Shown: positions 7,651-16,400 of the stretch, piece by piece | Numbering within the stretch: the first letter of the stretch is position 1 | How the letters are laid out: every line of letters starts with the position of its first letter | Assembly (NCBI GenBank): GCA_910585415.1 | Contig: CAJUDT010000005.1 | Location: forward strand, 1 to 55,384 | DNA length: 55,384 nt | Direction of reading: 5' to 3' | From: an uncultured Flavonifractor sp. | GTDB lineage: Bacteria > Bacillota > Clostridia > Oscillospirales > Oscillospiraceae | Made by a program: the position numbers and the translations under genes | The notes under the pieces: generated by a model | Seen by the model: the letters and a program-made list of their open reading frames with translations, nothing else | Told to the model about the DNA's origin: nothing | Databases searched by the model: none

Positions 7651-8943
7651 TTATGTGCGGATTTTCCTGGCCTCCAGGTAGAAGCGCTTGTCGTGGGCCT
7701 GCCCCATTGAGAAGGTCTTGCGGGGCAGGACCCCGTCGTGGAGGACCGTGGGGAAGAGCTGGTCCTTGCCCATGGCGGGGAGCAGGAAAGCCATACGCTC
7801 CGGCTTGGCGGCCAGATTCCGGGCCACGTCGGAGCCGTGGATATAGTCGATGCGCCCCGGGTGCTCCTTCAAATAGGCGTCCAGGAAGTTCTGGAGGGTG
7901 CCCACCTCCAGCTGATGGTCCGGGTGGGGCACCGTCACCGCCCCGTGGCTGTCCTGGCAGACATACCGCAGGACATGCCCATCCCCCTCTCCCCGGTACG
8001 CGCCGGGGTAGCAGGTCAGAAGGGCCTCCACCACTTCCTCCGGCTCCACACCGAAGAGGACCCGGTGGATGGGCTCGAACTCCAAAGAGGCGTCGTGGAG
8101 GTTCACCAGCTCGCACAGGGCAAACCGGGCGGGCAGGCTGGCCCAATTCTCCCGGGGGGTGAGCTTCTTCTGCCGCTCGTAGCACTCCTTGGCGGTGGCC
8201 AGAGAGTGGTTGCCGTCCCCCATGGCGAAGAGCATCACACCGGCATTGGAAACGCCGTACCGGGCCCGGAAGGCCGACGGGTCCGCCAAGGCGGACAGGG
8301 CCGCAGCCACCCCCTCCATGGCCGCCTCATCCAGCTTCCACCCGGCGATATGGCCCCCCCGCTCCATCAAGTCGAAGTCGTAGACCTTTTCCAGGCGTCC
8401 CTTCTGCTCCGCCAGGGGTTCAATCACCGTCTTGGCGGGGTCGTCGGCCAGGAGCATGGCGTGGGGGAGCTCCAGGGGGGCGTTTTTGCGCACCGCCACA
8501 CGGGGGGGAATCCGGGAAAGCACCGTGCCCTCGGTGGCCCGCACCAGGGCGTTGGCGTCGGGCTCGTAATCGTACTGCTCCAGGTCCACCATACCAATGA
8601 TGCCCCGGCGCAGGCGCAGGTTGTCCAGCCGCCGTTCCACGTAGATCAGGCAGTCCTTGAGCTCCCGGAACCGCCCCTCCCGCAGGTAGCGGGTCATGGT
8701 GGTGTTGACCTCGGTGATGTCCGTCTCCACATTGGGGCCGTCCAGGCAGCTTTCGGGCAGAATCAGCCGCAGGGCGGAGGGGGCGCTCCCCACGGTTTCC
8801 TCCACTCTCTGCCAATACTCCGGCTGGGAGGTGTACTGGTCGCAGGCCACCACCGACCACTTGTCATAATCGCAGTTCTGGGGCAGCAGGATATCCGCCG
8901 GGCGGAAAGGGAGGTGCTCAAATGCGCTGGTCATCGCGCTCAC
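7651..8943 (-). CDS. DUF1015 family protein
   Basis: The 430-aa product matches the DUF1015 family end to end (LPFRPADILLPQ near the start; a central GDGNHSLATAKECYE segment; a C-terminal LFPTVLHDGVLPRKTF). The biochemical function is unknown. Family members often sit beside serine biosynthesis genes, and here a ThrH phosphatase is two genes upstream. The start is GTG directly abutting the stop of the preceding gene (TGA-GTG); an ATG three codons later (8934) is equally possible because neither has a strong ribosome-binding site. Translation is probably coupled. Confidence 0.85.
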   Translation of the reverse strand: MSAMTSAFEHLPFRPADILLPQNCDYDKWSVVACDQYTSQPEYWQRVEETVGSAPSALRLILPESCLDGPNVETDITEVNTTMTRYLREGRFRELKDCLIYVERRLDNLRLRRGIIGMVDLEQYDYEPDANALVRATEGTVLSRIPPRVAVRKNAPLELPHAMLLADDPAKTVIEPLAEQKGRLEKVYDFDLMERGGHIAGWKLDEAAMEGVAAALSALADPSAFRARYGVSNAGVMLFAMGDGNHSLATAKECYERQKKLTPRENWASLPARFALCELVNLHDASLEFEPIHRVLFGVEPEEVVEALLTCYPGAYRGEGDGHVLRYVCQDSHGAVTVPHPDHQLEVGTLQNFLDAYLKEHPGRIDYIHGSDVARNLAAKPERMAFLLPAMGKDQLFPTVLHDGVLPRKTFSMGQAHDKRFYLEARKIRT

Positions 8944-9435
8944 TCATTTCTCAATTATAAATTTATCCTGGGGATGAAATTCCTCCGGGCCGTGGTCCGA
9001 GACGTAGAGGACGCAGAAGGGAGGCCCCTGGGTTCCGGCGGGGTGGGGCTGGGCGGGAACGGGGCGCTCCACCGCCTGAATCACGCAGGGGAAGCGCTCT
9101 CCGCCGGCGGTCACGCAGGTCACGGTGTCCCCGGCCTGGACCAGTCCGTGGGAAACCATACCAAACACCGCCGTGCCCCGCCCCTCCGCCGCCTGGACGG
9201 ACAGCACCTGGAAGGTAAAGGCCCGCCGGTCCGCGTCGGGGTCCCGTGTGACCAGGGGGCCGCCGAAGCCATAGGAAAAGGTGGTGGAGCCCTTCTTTTT
9301 CCCGCCGCGCCCCAGAACCAGGTCCGCCGCACCGGCGACGGCCCGGAGAACGCCCATGGCGAGCCGGGCTTTTAAGGGAGGCTTCTGCTCCCGGGGGTCC
9401 GGCTGCTCCCACGGCTCCCTGTCCGGGGCGCTCAT
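8944..9435 (-). CDS. Small protein with translation-factor domain-II-like barrel
   Basis: The 163-aa product has no confident named family. Residues about 75-115 (FTFQVLSVQAAEGRGTAVFG, followed by GLVQAGDTVTCV) resemble the beta-barrel domain II of EF-Tu-type GTPases (GRGTVVTGRVERG, then GDEV). No GTPase domain is present. A basic, Lys/Arg/Pro-rich N-terminus precedes it, including a GKKKG stretch. Its ATG overlaps the thrH stop by four bases (ATGA) and its stop abuts the DUF1015 start, so it is cotranslated with both. The domain call rests on pattern only. Confidence 0.7.
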   Translation of the reverse strand: MSAPDREPWEQPDPREQKPPLKARLAMGVLRAVAGAADLVLGRGGKKKGSTTFSYGFGGPLVTRDPDADRRAFTFQVLSVQAAEGRGTAVFGMVSHGLVQAGDTVTCVTAGGERFPCVIQAVERPVPAQPHPAGTQGPPFCVLYVSDHGPEEFHPQDKFIIEK

Positions 9436-10037
9436 TGGCCCATTGCCCCCCGGATGGCCTGAAGCAGGCCGTCAAATTCCTCATAGGCGGGCAGCTCCGG
9501 GTGGGCGGCCTTGATGGCCTCGGTGCTCTTGAAGAGGAAGCCCGCCTTGCTGGCCTGAATCATGCCCAAATCGTTAAAGCTGTCCCCGGCGGCAATGGTC
9601 TCGTAGCCGATGGACTGGAGGGCCCGGACGGTGGTCAGCTTGGACTGGGGGCAGCGCATCCGGTACCCGGTGATGGCCCCGTCGGGGGCAACCTCCAGAG
9701 TGTTGCAGAAAATCGTGGGCCAGCCCAGCTTTTCCATCAGGGGCTTTGCGAACTGCTCAAAGGTGTCGCTGAGGATAATCACCTGAGTTTCCGCGCGCAG
9801 GGCGTCCAGAAATTCCCTGGCCCCCGGCAGGGGGTCGATTTTGGCGATGGTGGCCTGAATCTCCCCCAGGCCCAGGCCGTGTTTTCGGAGAATATCCAGG
9901 CGGAAGCCCATGAGCTTGCCGTAATCGGGCTCGTCCCGGGTGGTGCGCCGGAGCTCCGGGATGCCGCTGGCCTCGGCAAAGGCAATCCAGATTTCCGGGA
10001 CCAGCACGCCCTCCATATCCAAACAGGTGATGTACAT
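9432..10037 (-). CDS. thrH: Phosphoserine phosphatase/homoserine phosphotransferase ThrH
   Basis: This HAD-superfamily enzyme dephosphorylates phosphoserine and, in studied homologues, can move the phosphate to homoserine, linking serine and threonine synthesis. The 201-aa product has the nucleophile loop LDMEGVLVPEIW, motif II ILSDTFEQF and motif III/IV GDSFNDLGM. The start at 10037 (MYITCLDMEG) is preferred over ATG 10043, because AGGAGG ends only two bases before the latter but eight before the former. It follows the aminotransferase by 12 bases. Confidence 0.88.
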   Translation of the reverse strand: MYITCLDMEGVLVPEIWIAFAEASGIPELRRTTRDEPDYGKLMGFRLDILRKHGLGLGEIQATIAKIDPLPGAREFLDALRAETQVIILSDTFEQFAKPLMEKLGWPTIFCNTLEVAPDGAITGYRMRCPQSKLTTVRALQSIGYETIAAGDSFNDLGMIQASKAGFLFKSTEAIKAAHPELPAYEEFDGLLQAIRGAMGQ

Positions 10038-10049
10038 ATGCATTCCCTC

Positions 10050-11240
10050 CTATTCTGCCTCTCTGGCCTGTTTTTTCTTCAAATTGGTGAGGAAATTGTC
10101 CAGCCGGGTCAGGGCCTCCGCAATATCCTTCATAGAGGTGGCATAGCAGCAGCGGACAAAGCCCTCTCCGCCGGGGCCGAAGGCCGCGCCGGAGATGACG
10201 GCTACCTTTTCCTCCATCAAAAAGCGCTCGCAGAAGTCGTCGGAGCCCAGGCCGGTGCCCCGGATGTCGGGGAACACGTAAAAGGCCCCCTTGGGTTCGA
10301 AGCAGGGCAGGCCGATGCGCCGCAGGCCCTCCACCAGGTAGCGGCGGCGTCCGTCGTACTCGTCCCGCATGTTCTCGATGTCCTTATCCCCGTTGCACAT
10401 GGCCTCCACGGCGGCATACTGGCTCACCGTGGGGGCGGACATGATGCCGAATTGGTGGAGCTTGAGCATCTGCTGGACAATGGGCGCGGGCCCGCACACG
10501 TAGCCCATACGCCAGCCGGTCATGGCGTGGCTCTTGGAAAGGCCGTTGACCACCACCGTCCGGTCGTGAAGCTGGGGCAGGTTGGCCGGAGAGACATGGT
10601 GCTGTCCGTAAGTGAGCTCGGCGTAAATCTCGTCGGAGAGAATCAGGATATCGGTGCCCTCCAGCACCTGGGCGATGGCCTCCAGATCCGCCCGCTCCAT
10701 GATGCCCCCGGTGGGGTTGCAGGGGAAGGGGAGCACCAGCAATTTGGTCCGGGGGGTGATGGCGCTCTTGAGCTCCTCGGGGGTCAGGCGGAACTCGTTT
10801 TCCGCCTTGAGCTCCAGATACACCGGCGTGCCCCCGGTCATGGAGGCCAGGGGGCCGTAGCACACAAAGGAGGGCACGGGGACAATGACCTCATCCCCCG
10901 GATTGAGCAGACAGCGCATGGTCAGGTCAATACCCTCGCTGCCCCCCACGGTAACCACAATCTGGCTGGCGAAATCGTAGTGCAGGTCAAACCGGCGGGC
11001 CAGATAGGAGGCAATCTCCCGCCGCAGCCCCGCCATACCGGCGTTGGCGGTGTATTTGGTAAACCCCTTTTCCAGGGAGTAAATCCCCGCGTCCCGGATG
11101 TGCCAGGGGGTAACGAAATCCGGCTCCCCGATGCCCAGGGAGATGGCGTCCTTCATTTCCTCCAGGATGTCGAAAAACCGCCGGATGCCCGAGGGCTGGA
11201 CCTCCTGGATGCGCGTGGACAAGAGCTGCTCGTAATTCAT
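10050..11240 (-). CDS. PLP-dependent class I/II aminotransferase (PatA/AspC-like)
   Basis: This fold-type I aminotransferase (396 aa) has the PLP lysine in NGLSKSHAMTGWRMGY (Lys236), Asp203 and Tyr206 in LSDEIYAEL, and Asn175 in NPTGG. The N-terminal IRRFFDILEEMKDAISLGIG segment is typical of the PatA/Id-type subgroup acting on aromatic or aspartate-like amino acids. The exact substrate is not deducible. ATG 11240 overlaps the Lrp-family gene stop (ATGA); a GTG at 11252 with closer AGGAG spacing is an alternative adding four residues. Pairing with an Lrp regulator suggests amino-acid-responsive control. Confidence 0.88.
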   Translation of the reverse strand: MNYEQLLSTRIQEVQPSGIRRFFDILEEMKDAISLGIGEPDFVTPWHIRDAGIYSLEKGFTKYTANAGMAGLRREIASYLARRFDLHYDFASQIVVTVGGSEGIDLTMRCLLNPGDEVIVPVPSFVCYGPLASMTGGTPVYLELKAENEFRLTPEELKSAITPRTKLLVLPFPCNPTGGIMERADLEAIAQVLEGTDILILSDEIYAELTYGQHHVSPANLPQLHDRTVVVNGLSKSHAMTGWRMGYVCGPAPIVQQMLKLHQFGIMSAPTVSQYAAVEAMCNGDKDIENMRDEYDGRRRYLVEGLRRIGLPCFEPKGAFYVFPDIRGTGLGSDDFCERFLMEEKVAVISGAAFGPGGEGFVRCCYATSMKDIAEALTRLDNFLTNLKKKQAREAE

Positions 11241-11716
11241 GAGAAAATCCACTCCTTCTCCTGCTGCTCCTGACGCTCAAAAATCAGGTGCTTCTCTTTA
11301 TATTTACGGAGAATGAAGTGGGTGGCGGTACCGGTCACGTCCTCCAGGGTGGACAGGCGCTCCCCCACAAACTGGGCCACCTCTTTCAGGGTGCGCCCGG
11401 AGATAATGACCGTCAGGTCGTAGGCCCCGCTCATGAGGTAGACGCTCTCCACCTCGTCGTACTGATAAATACGCTCGGCCACCCGGTCGAAGCCGTCCCC
11501 CCGCTGGGGGGTGACCTTAACCTCAATGAGGGCGGTGACCGACTCCCGCTGGGTGCGGTCCCAGTCCACAATGGCCTTATAGCCCAAAATAACCTTGTCG
11601 TCCTCGTATTGTTTGATTTCCTTCCGAACCTCATCCACCGTCATGCCGGCCATGGAGGCCAGCTGTTCATGGGTGAGGGTGCAATCCGCTTCCAAAAGCC
11701 GGAGCAGCTTTGACAT
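11237..11716 (-). CDS. Lrp/AsnC family transcriptional regulator
   Basis: This is a feast/famine-type regulator of 159 aa. An N-terminal winged HTH (KLLRLLEADCTLTHEQLAS, then VDEVRKEIKQYEDD) is followed by a RAM/AsnC ligand-binding domain (VTALIEVKVTP, VESVYLMSGAYDLTVIISG). It usually forms octamers that sense amino acids. It heads the operon with aminotransferase, thrH, barrel protein, DUF1015 and ispE, and probably controls it along with itself. GGGAGG is eight bases before the ATG. Confidence 0.9.
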   Translation of the reverse strand: MSKLLRLLEADCTLTHEQLASMAGMTVDEVRKEIKQYEDDKVILGYKAIVDWDRTQRESVTALIEVKVTPQRGDGFDRVAERIYQYDEVESVYLMSGAYDLTVIISGRTLKEVAQFVGERLSTLEDVTGTATHFILRKYKEKHLIFERQEQQEKEWIFS

Positions 11717-11775
11717 ACGCGATTCCTCCCGATTGGATGTAAGCGCCCGCCGGAGGGGGGTGCTGTATTCGTTTT

Positions 11776-11804
11776 ATTATATACGACTTCACCGGAAAAC
11801 ACAA
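11776..11804 (-). promoter_or_regulatory. Promoter of the lrp-ispE operon
   Basis: On the minus strand TTGTGT (11799-11804), a 17-base spacer and TATAAT (11776-11781) lie about 60 bp before the Lrp-family start codon. Confidence 0.65.
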
Positions 11805-11850
11805 TACCGGCTTCGCAATCCGGCGGGGCAATCCGCCTGGGAGCAAAAAG

Positions 11851-11878
11851 CAGCAGCCCCGCAAAAACGGGGCCGCTG
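11851..11878 (-). terminator. Terminator after the Gfo/Idh/MocA gene
   Basis: The hairpin (arms CAGCAGCCCCG and CGGGGCCGCTG, with two non-paired positions) is followed on minus by GCTTTTT. It lies about 40 bp after the oxidoreductase stop and separates the sugar locus from the lrp operon. Confidence 0.75.
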
Positions 11879-11916
11879 CCTGAATTTGCACGGGCCAAGC
11901 CTCCGCCCGGCGGGGA

Positions 11917-13020
11917 TTACATGACCTCAGACACCTTGACCTTCCGGTCCTCCCGCAGGGAGAGGGTGGCCGCGGCGGTGGCAATGGCCGCCCGGGCGGC
12001 CTCGCCGGTGAGCAGGGGGCGGAACTCCTCCGAAACTTCCTCCCCATGCATGATGCCGTTGAAGAACTTCATCTCGTTCTTCATGATGCCGTGGAGCCAC
12101 AGGGGGGGCTTCTTGCCGGGGTGGCCGTACTGGATGGCCCCGTCCATTTCGGTGCTGTGGTAAATCTGGGTGCGCTGGTCGTCCTCCTCCTTCGTCTCGT
12201 GGCAGAGGTAGTGCTCCTCGCTCCCATCGGCGGTCTTGACCGTCATACCCACGTTGCACATGTCGATACGGATGGCCCCCAGGGTGCCCTGAATGAGGAC
12301 ATAATGCTCCGGCCAGTGGAAGGCGGAACCGTACTCCACCACCGCATGGGTGCCCTCGGCAAACTCCAGCATCAGGAAGAGCATATCGTCCTCATCCCCG
12401 AACTGCTCCCCCTTGTGGGCCACGTTGCCGCCGGTCATGGTGACCTCCACGGCGGGACCCATGAGGAACTGAATGCAGTCCAGCTCGTGGATGTGGTGAT
12501 ACAGGTGCCCGCCGGACTTGGCCCGGATTTTCTTCCAGCTGATGGAGGGCTGCGGCTCCTCCCAGCCGTTGCGGGCGGAGTGGCAGTAGAGCACCCGGCC
12601 GATTTTGCCTTCGGCAATGAGCTGCTTGGCGTGGCGCACACTGCGGAAGAAGTTCATCACATGGCCCGCCATAAAGGTCACGCCGTTCTCCTGGCAGGCG
12701 CGGACCATCTCATCACAGTCGGCATAGCGCAGGGCAATGGGCTTTTCGCAAAAGACGTGCTTCTTGTGCCGGGCGGCGGTGAGCACCGGCTCCTTGTGCA
12801 GATAGTTGGGGGTGGCCACAATCAGGGCATCCACGTCCGGCCGGGCGCAGAGGGCGTCCAGGTCCGTCTCCACCGCGCAGCCCAGCTCCTGGGCAATGGT
12901 CTCCCCGTTCTCCGGGTCCAGGACGGCCACAATTTTGGCCCCCTCCTGCTCCTGCATGATGCGGCCCAGCTCCGCGCCGAAATAGCCGGTGCCTACAATA
13001 CCATAACCAATCGTTTTCAT
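11917..13020 (-). CDS. Gfo/Idh/MocA family NAD(P)-dependent sugar oxidoreductase
   Basis: The 367-aa product has a Rossmann start (GYGIVGTGYFGAELG, residues 5-19) and the family signature lysine in CEKPIALRYADCDEM near residue 90-105. The HIHELDCIQF segment near residue 180 supplies the His/Asp pair of the active site. Such enzymes oxidise or isomerise sugars, inositols or sugar derivatives. It ends the minus-strand sugar operon 12 bases after the second permease, so it likely acts on what the importer brings in. The specific substrate cannot be told. Confidence 0.9.
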   Translation of the reverse strand: MKTIGYGIVGTGYFGAELGRIMQEQEGAKIVAVLDPENGETIAQELGCAVETDLDALCARPDVDALIVATPNYLHKEPVLTAARHKKHVFCEKPIALRYADCDEMVRACQENGVTFMAGHVMNFFRSVRHAKQLIAEGKIGRVLYCHSARNGWEEPQPSISWKKIRAKSGGHLYHHIHELDCIQFLMGPAVEVTMTGGNVAHKGEQFGDEDDMLFLMLEFAEGTHAVVEYGSAFHWPEHYVLIQGTLGAIRIDMCNVGMTVKTADGSEEHYLCHETKEEDDQRTQIYHSTEMDGAIQYGHPGKKPPLWLHGIMKNEMKFFNGIMHGEEVSEEFRPLLTGEAARAAIATAAATLSLREDRKVKVSEVM

Positions 13021-13032
13021 AGAAACCCTCCG

Positions 13033-13878
13033 TTATTTGATGGAGCCGGAGGCCAGACCGCCGGCAATCTTTTTCTGAATCAGCATGAAGAAAATGACCG
13101 AGGGGATCACCACCATGGACGAGGCCGCCATCATCACGCCCCAGTCCATGACCTCCTGGCCCTCCAGGGATTTCAGGGCCACGGCCACCGTCATTTTATC
13201 GCTGGAGTTCATGAGAATCAGGGAGTAGAGGAACTCGTTCCAGGCGTTGATGAAGGTGTAAATCGCCACCGCCACCAGGCCGGGGGCCACGATGGGCAGG
13301 ACCACCTTGCCAAAGACCTGGAGCTTGTTGGCCCCGTCCACCCGCGCGGCCTCTTCAATCTCCAGAGGAACCGTCTGGAAGAAGCCCACCAGCAGCCAAA
13401 TGGCATAGGGTACCGAGAAGGACAGGTAGACGATTACCAGCCCCACCCGGCTGTTCATCAGGTTCACCTTGCCCATAATGATGGAATAGGGCACCGCCAG
13501 CAGAATGGGCGGGAACATATAGGTGGTAATGAGTACGCGGGTCATGAGCTTGCCGAATTTGGGGAAGAAGCGTACCACGCCATAGGCCCCCAGGGCGGAA
13601 ATCAGAATGGCAATCAGGGTGGTGGACATGGCCACGATGATGCTGTTGACCACGTTGCCGCCAAAGCCCAGCTGCTGAATGACGGTGCGGTAGTTGTCCA
13701 GGGTGAGGCTCTTGGGCAGGAAAGCGGTGGGGTCCCCCATCATCTCTCCCTTGCCCTTCACCGAGGTCAGGAGAATCCAGACCATGGGGAACATGGCGAT
13801 GATGGCCAGAATGGTCAGATAGACATAGCTGACGGTATCACCGAACCAGCCCCGCTTTAATTTCAGCTTGCGGTCCAT
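13033..13878 (-). CDS. Carbohydrate ABC transporter permease (MalG type)
   Basis: This CUT1-type inner-membrane permease (281 aa) has six predicted helices. The EAA loop region reads EIEEAARVDGANKLQVFGKV, then LPIVAPG, and contacts the ATPase. ATG 13878 shares one base with the stop of the preceding permease (TGATG), and AGGAGG is seven bases upstream. It pairs with the MalF-type permease. No ATPase gene lies in the operon, so a shared multitask ATPase (MsmX-like) encoded elsewhere is expected. Confidence 0.9.
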   Translation of the reverse strand: MDRKLKLKRGWFGDTVSYVYLTILAIIAMFPMVWILLTSVKGKGEMMGDPTAFLPKSLTLDNYRTVIQQLGFGGNVVNSIIVAMSTTLIAILISALGAYGVVRFFPKFGKLMTRVLITTYMFPPILLAVPYSIIMGKVNLMNSRVGLVIVYLSFSVPYAIWLLVGFFQTVPLEIEEAARVDGANKLQVFGKVVLPIVAPGLVAVAIYTFINAWNEFLYSLILMNSSDKMTVAVALKSLEGQEVMDWGVMMAASSMVVIPSVIFFMLIQKKIAGGLASGSIK

Positions 13879-14771
13879 CAGGCTCCCTCCTTTTCCCACT
13901 TGTCCAGAATCTTAAAGTAGAACATGCACACAATCAGCAGGAAGATGAGCAGCACCACCGTCACCGCCGAGGACCGGCCCAGCTGCTTGAGGCCCCAGCC
14001 CACATTGTAGGCGTAGATGGGCACTGTCTGGGTCAGGTTGGCGGGGCCGCCGCCGGTGATGAGGTAGATGGTGTCGAAGTTGTTGAACACCCAAATGGTC
14101 CGCAGGACCACCAGCAGGCCCACCACGACCCGGATATGGGGGAGGGTGATGTGAACAAAGGACTGCCAGGGGGAGGCTCCGTCCAGCTGGGCGGCCTCAT
14201 ACTGGTCCTTGGGGACGGTCTGGAGGGCGGAGAGCACGTTGACCATAATCAGGGGCGCGCCGAACCAGACGTTGATGAACACCAGAGTGGGGAACACCAG
14301 TCCTCCGCTGCTGAAAAACTGGGGCGCCGTCTCGCACAGGCCGATTTTCACCAGGAAGTTGGGCAGGAAGCCGGATACCCCATTGAGAATCCACTTCCAG
14401 GACAGGGCAATGACGATGGAGGGGAAGGCCCAGGGGATGATGAGCAGGGTGCGGTAAATCCCCTTCCCCCGGCGGATGCGCTCCAGGGCCAGGGCGGCGG
14501 TGAAGCCCACCAGAATCTGTCCCATGAGGGAGGCGACGGTCCACTTCACACTGGTAAAGAACGCCGCCCAGAAGTCCGGGTCGGTGAGAATTTTCACATA
14601 GTTGTCCAGCCAGACAAAGTCATAGCTGGTTTTAATCAGATGCTTGGAGGTAAAGCTGAAGAAGATGCTGGAAACTACAGGATACAGCAGCAGCAGTCCC
14701 ACCACCAGCAGGGCGGGCAGGATGAAGCAGAAGCCCGCGATTTTTGCCCGGTAGCGGTAATTGGATTTCAT
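13878..14771 (-). CDS. Carbohydrate ABC transporter permease (MalF type)
   Basis: This is a CUT1-type permease of 297 aa. The first helix begins near residue 12 (FCFILPALLVVGLLLLYPVV), and the EAA loop reads DQYEAAQLDGASPWQSFVHI, then TLPHI. AGAGGGGG is about seven bases before the ATG. It lies about 90 bp downstream of the binding-protein gene and overlaps the MalG-type partner by one base. Together they form a heterodimeric channel for an oligosaccharide or sugar derivative. Confidence 0.9.
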   Translation of the reverse strand: MKSNYRYRAKIAGFCFILPALLVVGLLLLYPVVSSIFFSFTSKHLIKTSYDFVWLDNYVKILTDPDFWAAFFTSVKWTVASLMGQILVGFTAALALERIRRGKGIYRTLLIIPWAFPSIVIALSWKWILNGVSGFLPNFLVKIGLCETAPQFFSSGGLVFPTLVFINVWFGAPLIMVNVLSALQTVPKDQYEAAQLDGASPWQSFVHITLPHIRVVVGLLVVLRTIWVFNNFDTIYLITGGGPANLTQTVPIYAYNVGWGLKQLGRSSAVTVVLLIFLLIVCMFYFKILDKWEKEGA

Positions 14772-14863
14772 GGGTAAGCCCCCTCTCTTATGGGACCGGC
14801 GGGGGCGGTCACGCGCCCCCGCCGGCCAGTTCGGTCAGAAGGTTCCGTCAGGATAGCAGGGCA

Positions 14864-16267
14864 TCAGCCCAGAGTTTCAAACAGGTCGTTGAGCTTATCC
14901 TCAGCGGCCTTGGCGGCCGTCTCCACATCGGTGCCGTTGATGATGATGTCCTGGAACATGCTCTCAATGACGCCCTGGCTGGTCAGCAGACCGGCCTCGG
15001 GCCGGGGACCGGACTCCATGCCGATGGCGGTGCCCTCGCCCACGGCCTTGCTGATGATGTCCTTGGCGTTGGAGAACTTCTGCACGGTGGGGTCGGACAG
15101 GAAGGTGGGGTCGGTGGAAATCTCCTTCAGAGCGGGCAGCATACCCACAGGCACGGAGAGCAGGAAGGGCACATAGTTCTCGGGCTCGTACAGGTACTTG
15201 ATAAAGGCCTCGCAGATTTCGGGATGGGCGGAGTTCTTCCAGATGACCATGGGGATGTTGGAGGTTTCATAGCCCACCTGGGGGTCCCCCTTGTTGAGGG
15301 TGGGCATGGGGGCGCAGTCGATCTGGTCCAGCAGCTCGGGGGCGTTGGTTTCCACGCCGCCAATCTGGAACGCGGAGTTGAAGTCAAAGCAGATTTTGCC
15401 GGTGTAATAGAGGGTGGCCTGATCCAGTACGTTGAAGTTCATGGAGTCCGTGGGGGAGCAGTCCTTGTAGACCTTAATCCAGTAGTTGATGCCGTCAATG
15501 GCGGCCTGACTGGTCAGATTGGCCTTGCCGTCCGCGGTCAGGAGGGTCTCGCCAGCGCTGCGGACGTAGAAGTTCAGGAAGCGGGTGGCCATCATGTCGT
15601 TGGTGCCCATGGGCACGGAGGTGCCGTAGGCGTTGCCGCCCTCGCCGTCAGAAATCTTCTTGGCGGCCTCGTAGAGCTCATCCCAGGTGGTGGGGACCTC
15701 CAGCTCGTACTTATCCAGCAGGTTCTTGTGATACCACATAACCTGGGCGTGGGAGTACAGGGGCACTGCGTAACAGTGGCCGTCCTCGGCGGTCATTTCC
15801 GTGAGGGGGGCCTCATAGAAGCGGTCCCGGCCCATAGAGTCAATGAGATTGTCCATGGGGATAATGGCCTCGGCGTCAATCATCTCCACCACATGGTTGG
15901 GCAGAGCGGTGGACATGTCGGGCACATTGCCGGAGGCCAGACCGGTGGTCCACTTGGTGTAGAAGTCGGCCCAGGAGAAGGTCTCAATGTTGATTTTCAC
16001 GCCGGGGTTGGCGGCCACAAAGGAGTCGGCCGCGGCCTGGATGGTCTCCAGCCGGGGGCCCTGGCTGAAGGAGTGCCAGAAGGTGATTTCGCCCTCCAGA
16101 GGGGTGTCGGGCGTGTCGGGGGTGTCGGGGGTGTCCCCATCGGGGGTGGTGGTGGCGGGTGCGGGGGTGGGCGTGGCGGTGCTTCCGCCGTTGGACGGAC
16201 CGCCGCAGGCGGTCAGCAGGGTGAAGAGCATGGCGCACGCCAGGAGCAGAGACAGTGCTTTTTTCAT
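14864..16267 (-). CDS. Extracellular sugar-binding lipoprotein of an ABC importer
   Basis: This type 1 solute-binding lipoprotein has 467 aa. The signal peptide MKKALSLLLACAMLFTLLTAC ends in a lipobox cysteine near residue 21. A Thr/Pro/Asp-rich linker contains repeated DTP units near residues 45-56, followed by the mature domain beginning EITFWHSFSQGP. AGGAGG is five bases before the ATG. It is the first of four operon genes (binding protein, two permeases, oxidoreductase) and lies just downstream of an AraC-type regulator gene on the same strand. The ligand is probably an oligosaccharide, given the CUT1-type partners. Confidence 0.91.
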   Translation of the reverse strand: MKKALSLLLACAMLFTLLTACGGPSNGGSTATPTPAPATTTPDGDTPDTPDTPDTPLEGEITFWHSFSQGPRLETIQAAADSFVAANPGVKINIETFSWADFYTKWTTGLASGNVPDMSTALPNHVVEMIDAEAIIPMDNLIDSMGRDRFYEAPLTEMTAEDGHCYAVPLYSHAQVMWYHKNLLDKYELEVPTTWDELYEAAKKISDGEGGNAYGTSVPMGTNDMMATRFLNFYVRSAGETLLTADGKANLTSQAAIDGINYWIKVYKDCSPTDSMNFNVLDQATLYYTGKICFDFNSAFQIGGVETNAPELLDQIDCAPMPTLNKGDPQVGYETSNIPMVIWKNSAHPEICEAFIKYLYEPENYVPFLLSVPVGMLPALKEISTDPTFLSDPTVQKFSNAKDIISKAVGEGTAIGMESGPRPEAGLLTSQGVIESMFQDIIINGTDVETAAKAAEDKLNDLFETLG

Positions 16268-16316
16268 AATTTCCTCCTTTTTACATTCGGTCCTCTTGGT
16301 GGTTCTGACGAATCAT

Positions 16317-16345
16317 ATTATAAAACCGGCGGGTATAGTTTACCA
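16317..16345 (-). promoter_or_regulatory. Candidate promoter of the sugar importer operon
   Basis: TATAAT (16317-16322) on minus stands about 50 bp before the binding-protein start. The -35 position (16340-16345) reads GGTAAA, a poor match. A weak -35 is what one expects of a promoter needing an activator such as the adjacent AraC protein. Confidence 0.4.
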
Positions 16346-16400
16346 GAGCAAGAATTACCAAAAGGTAGCATAATACGCGCACAAAACGATTGTATTTCCG

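Noticed and set aside
16090..16150. Short tandem repeat resembling a CRISPR-like array
   Set aside because: It is a nine-base coding repeat in a lipoprotein linker, with no spacers or cas genes.
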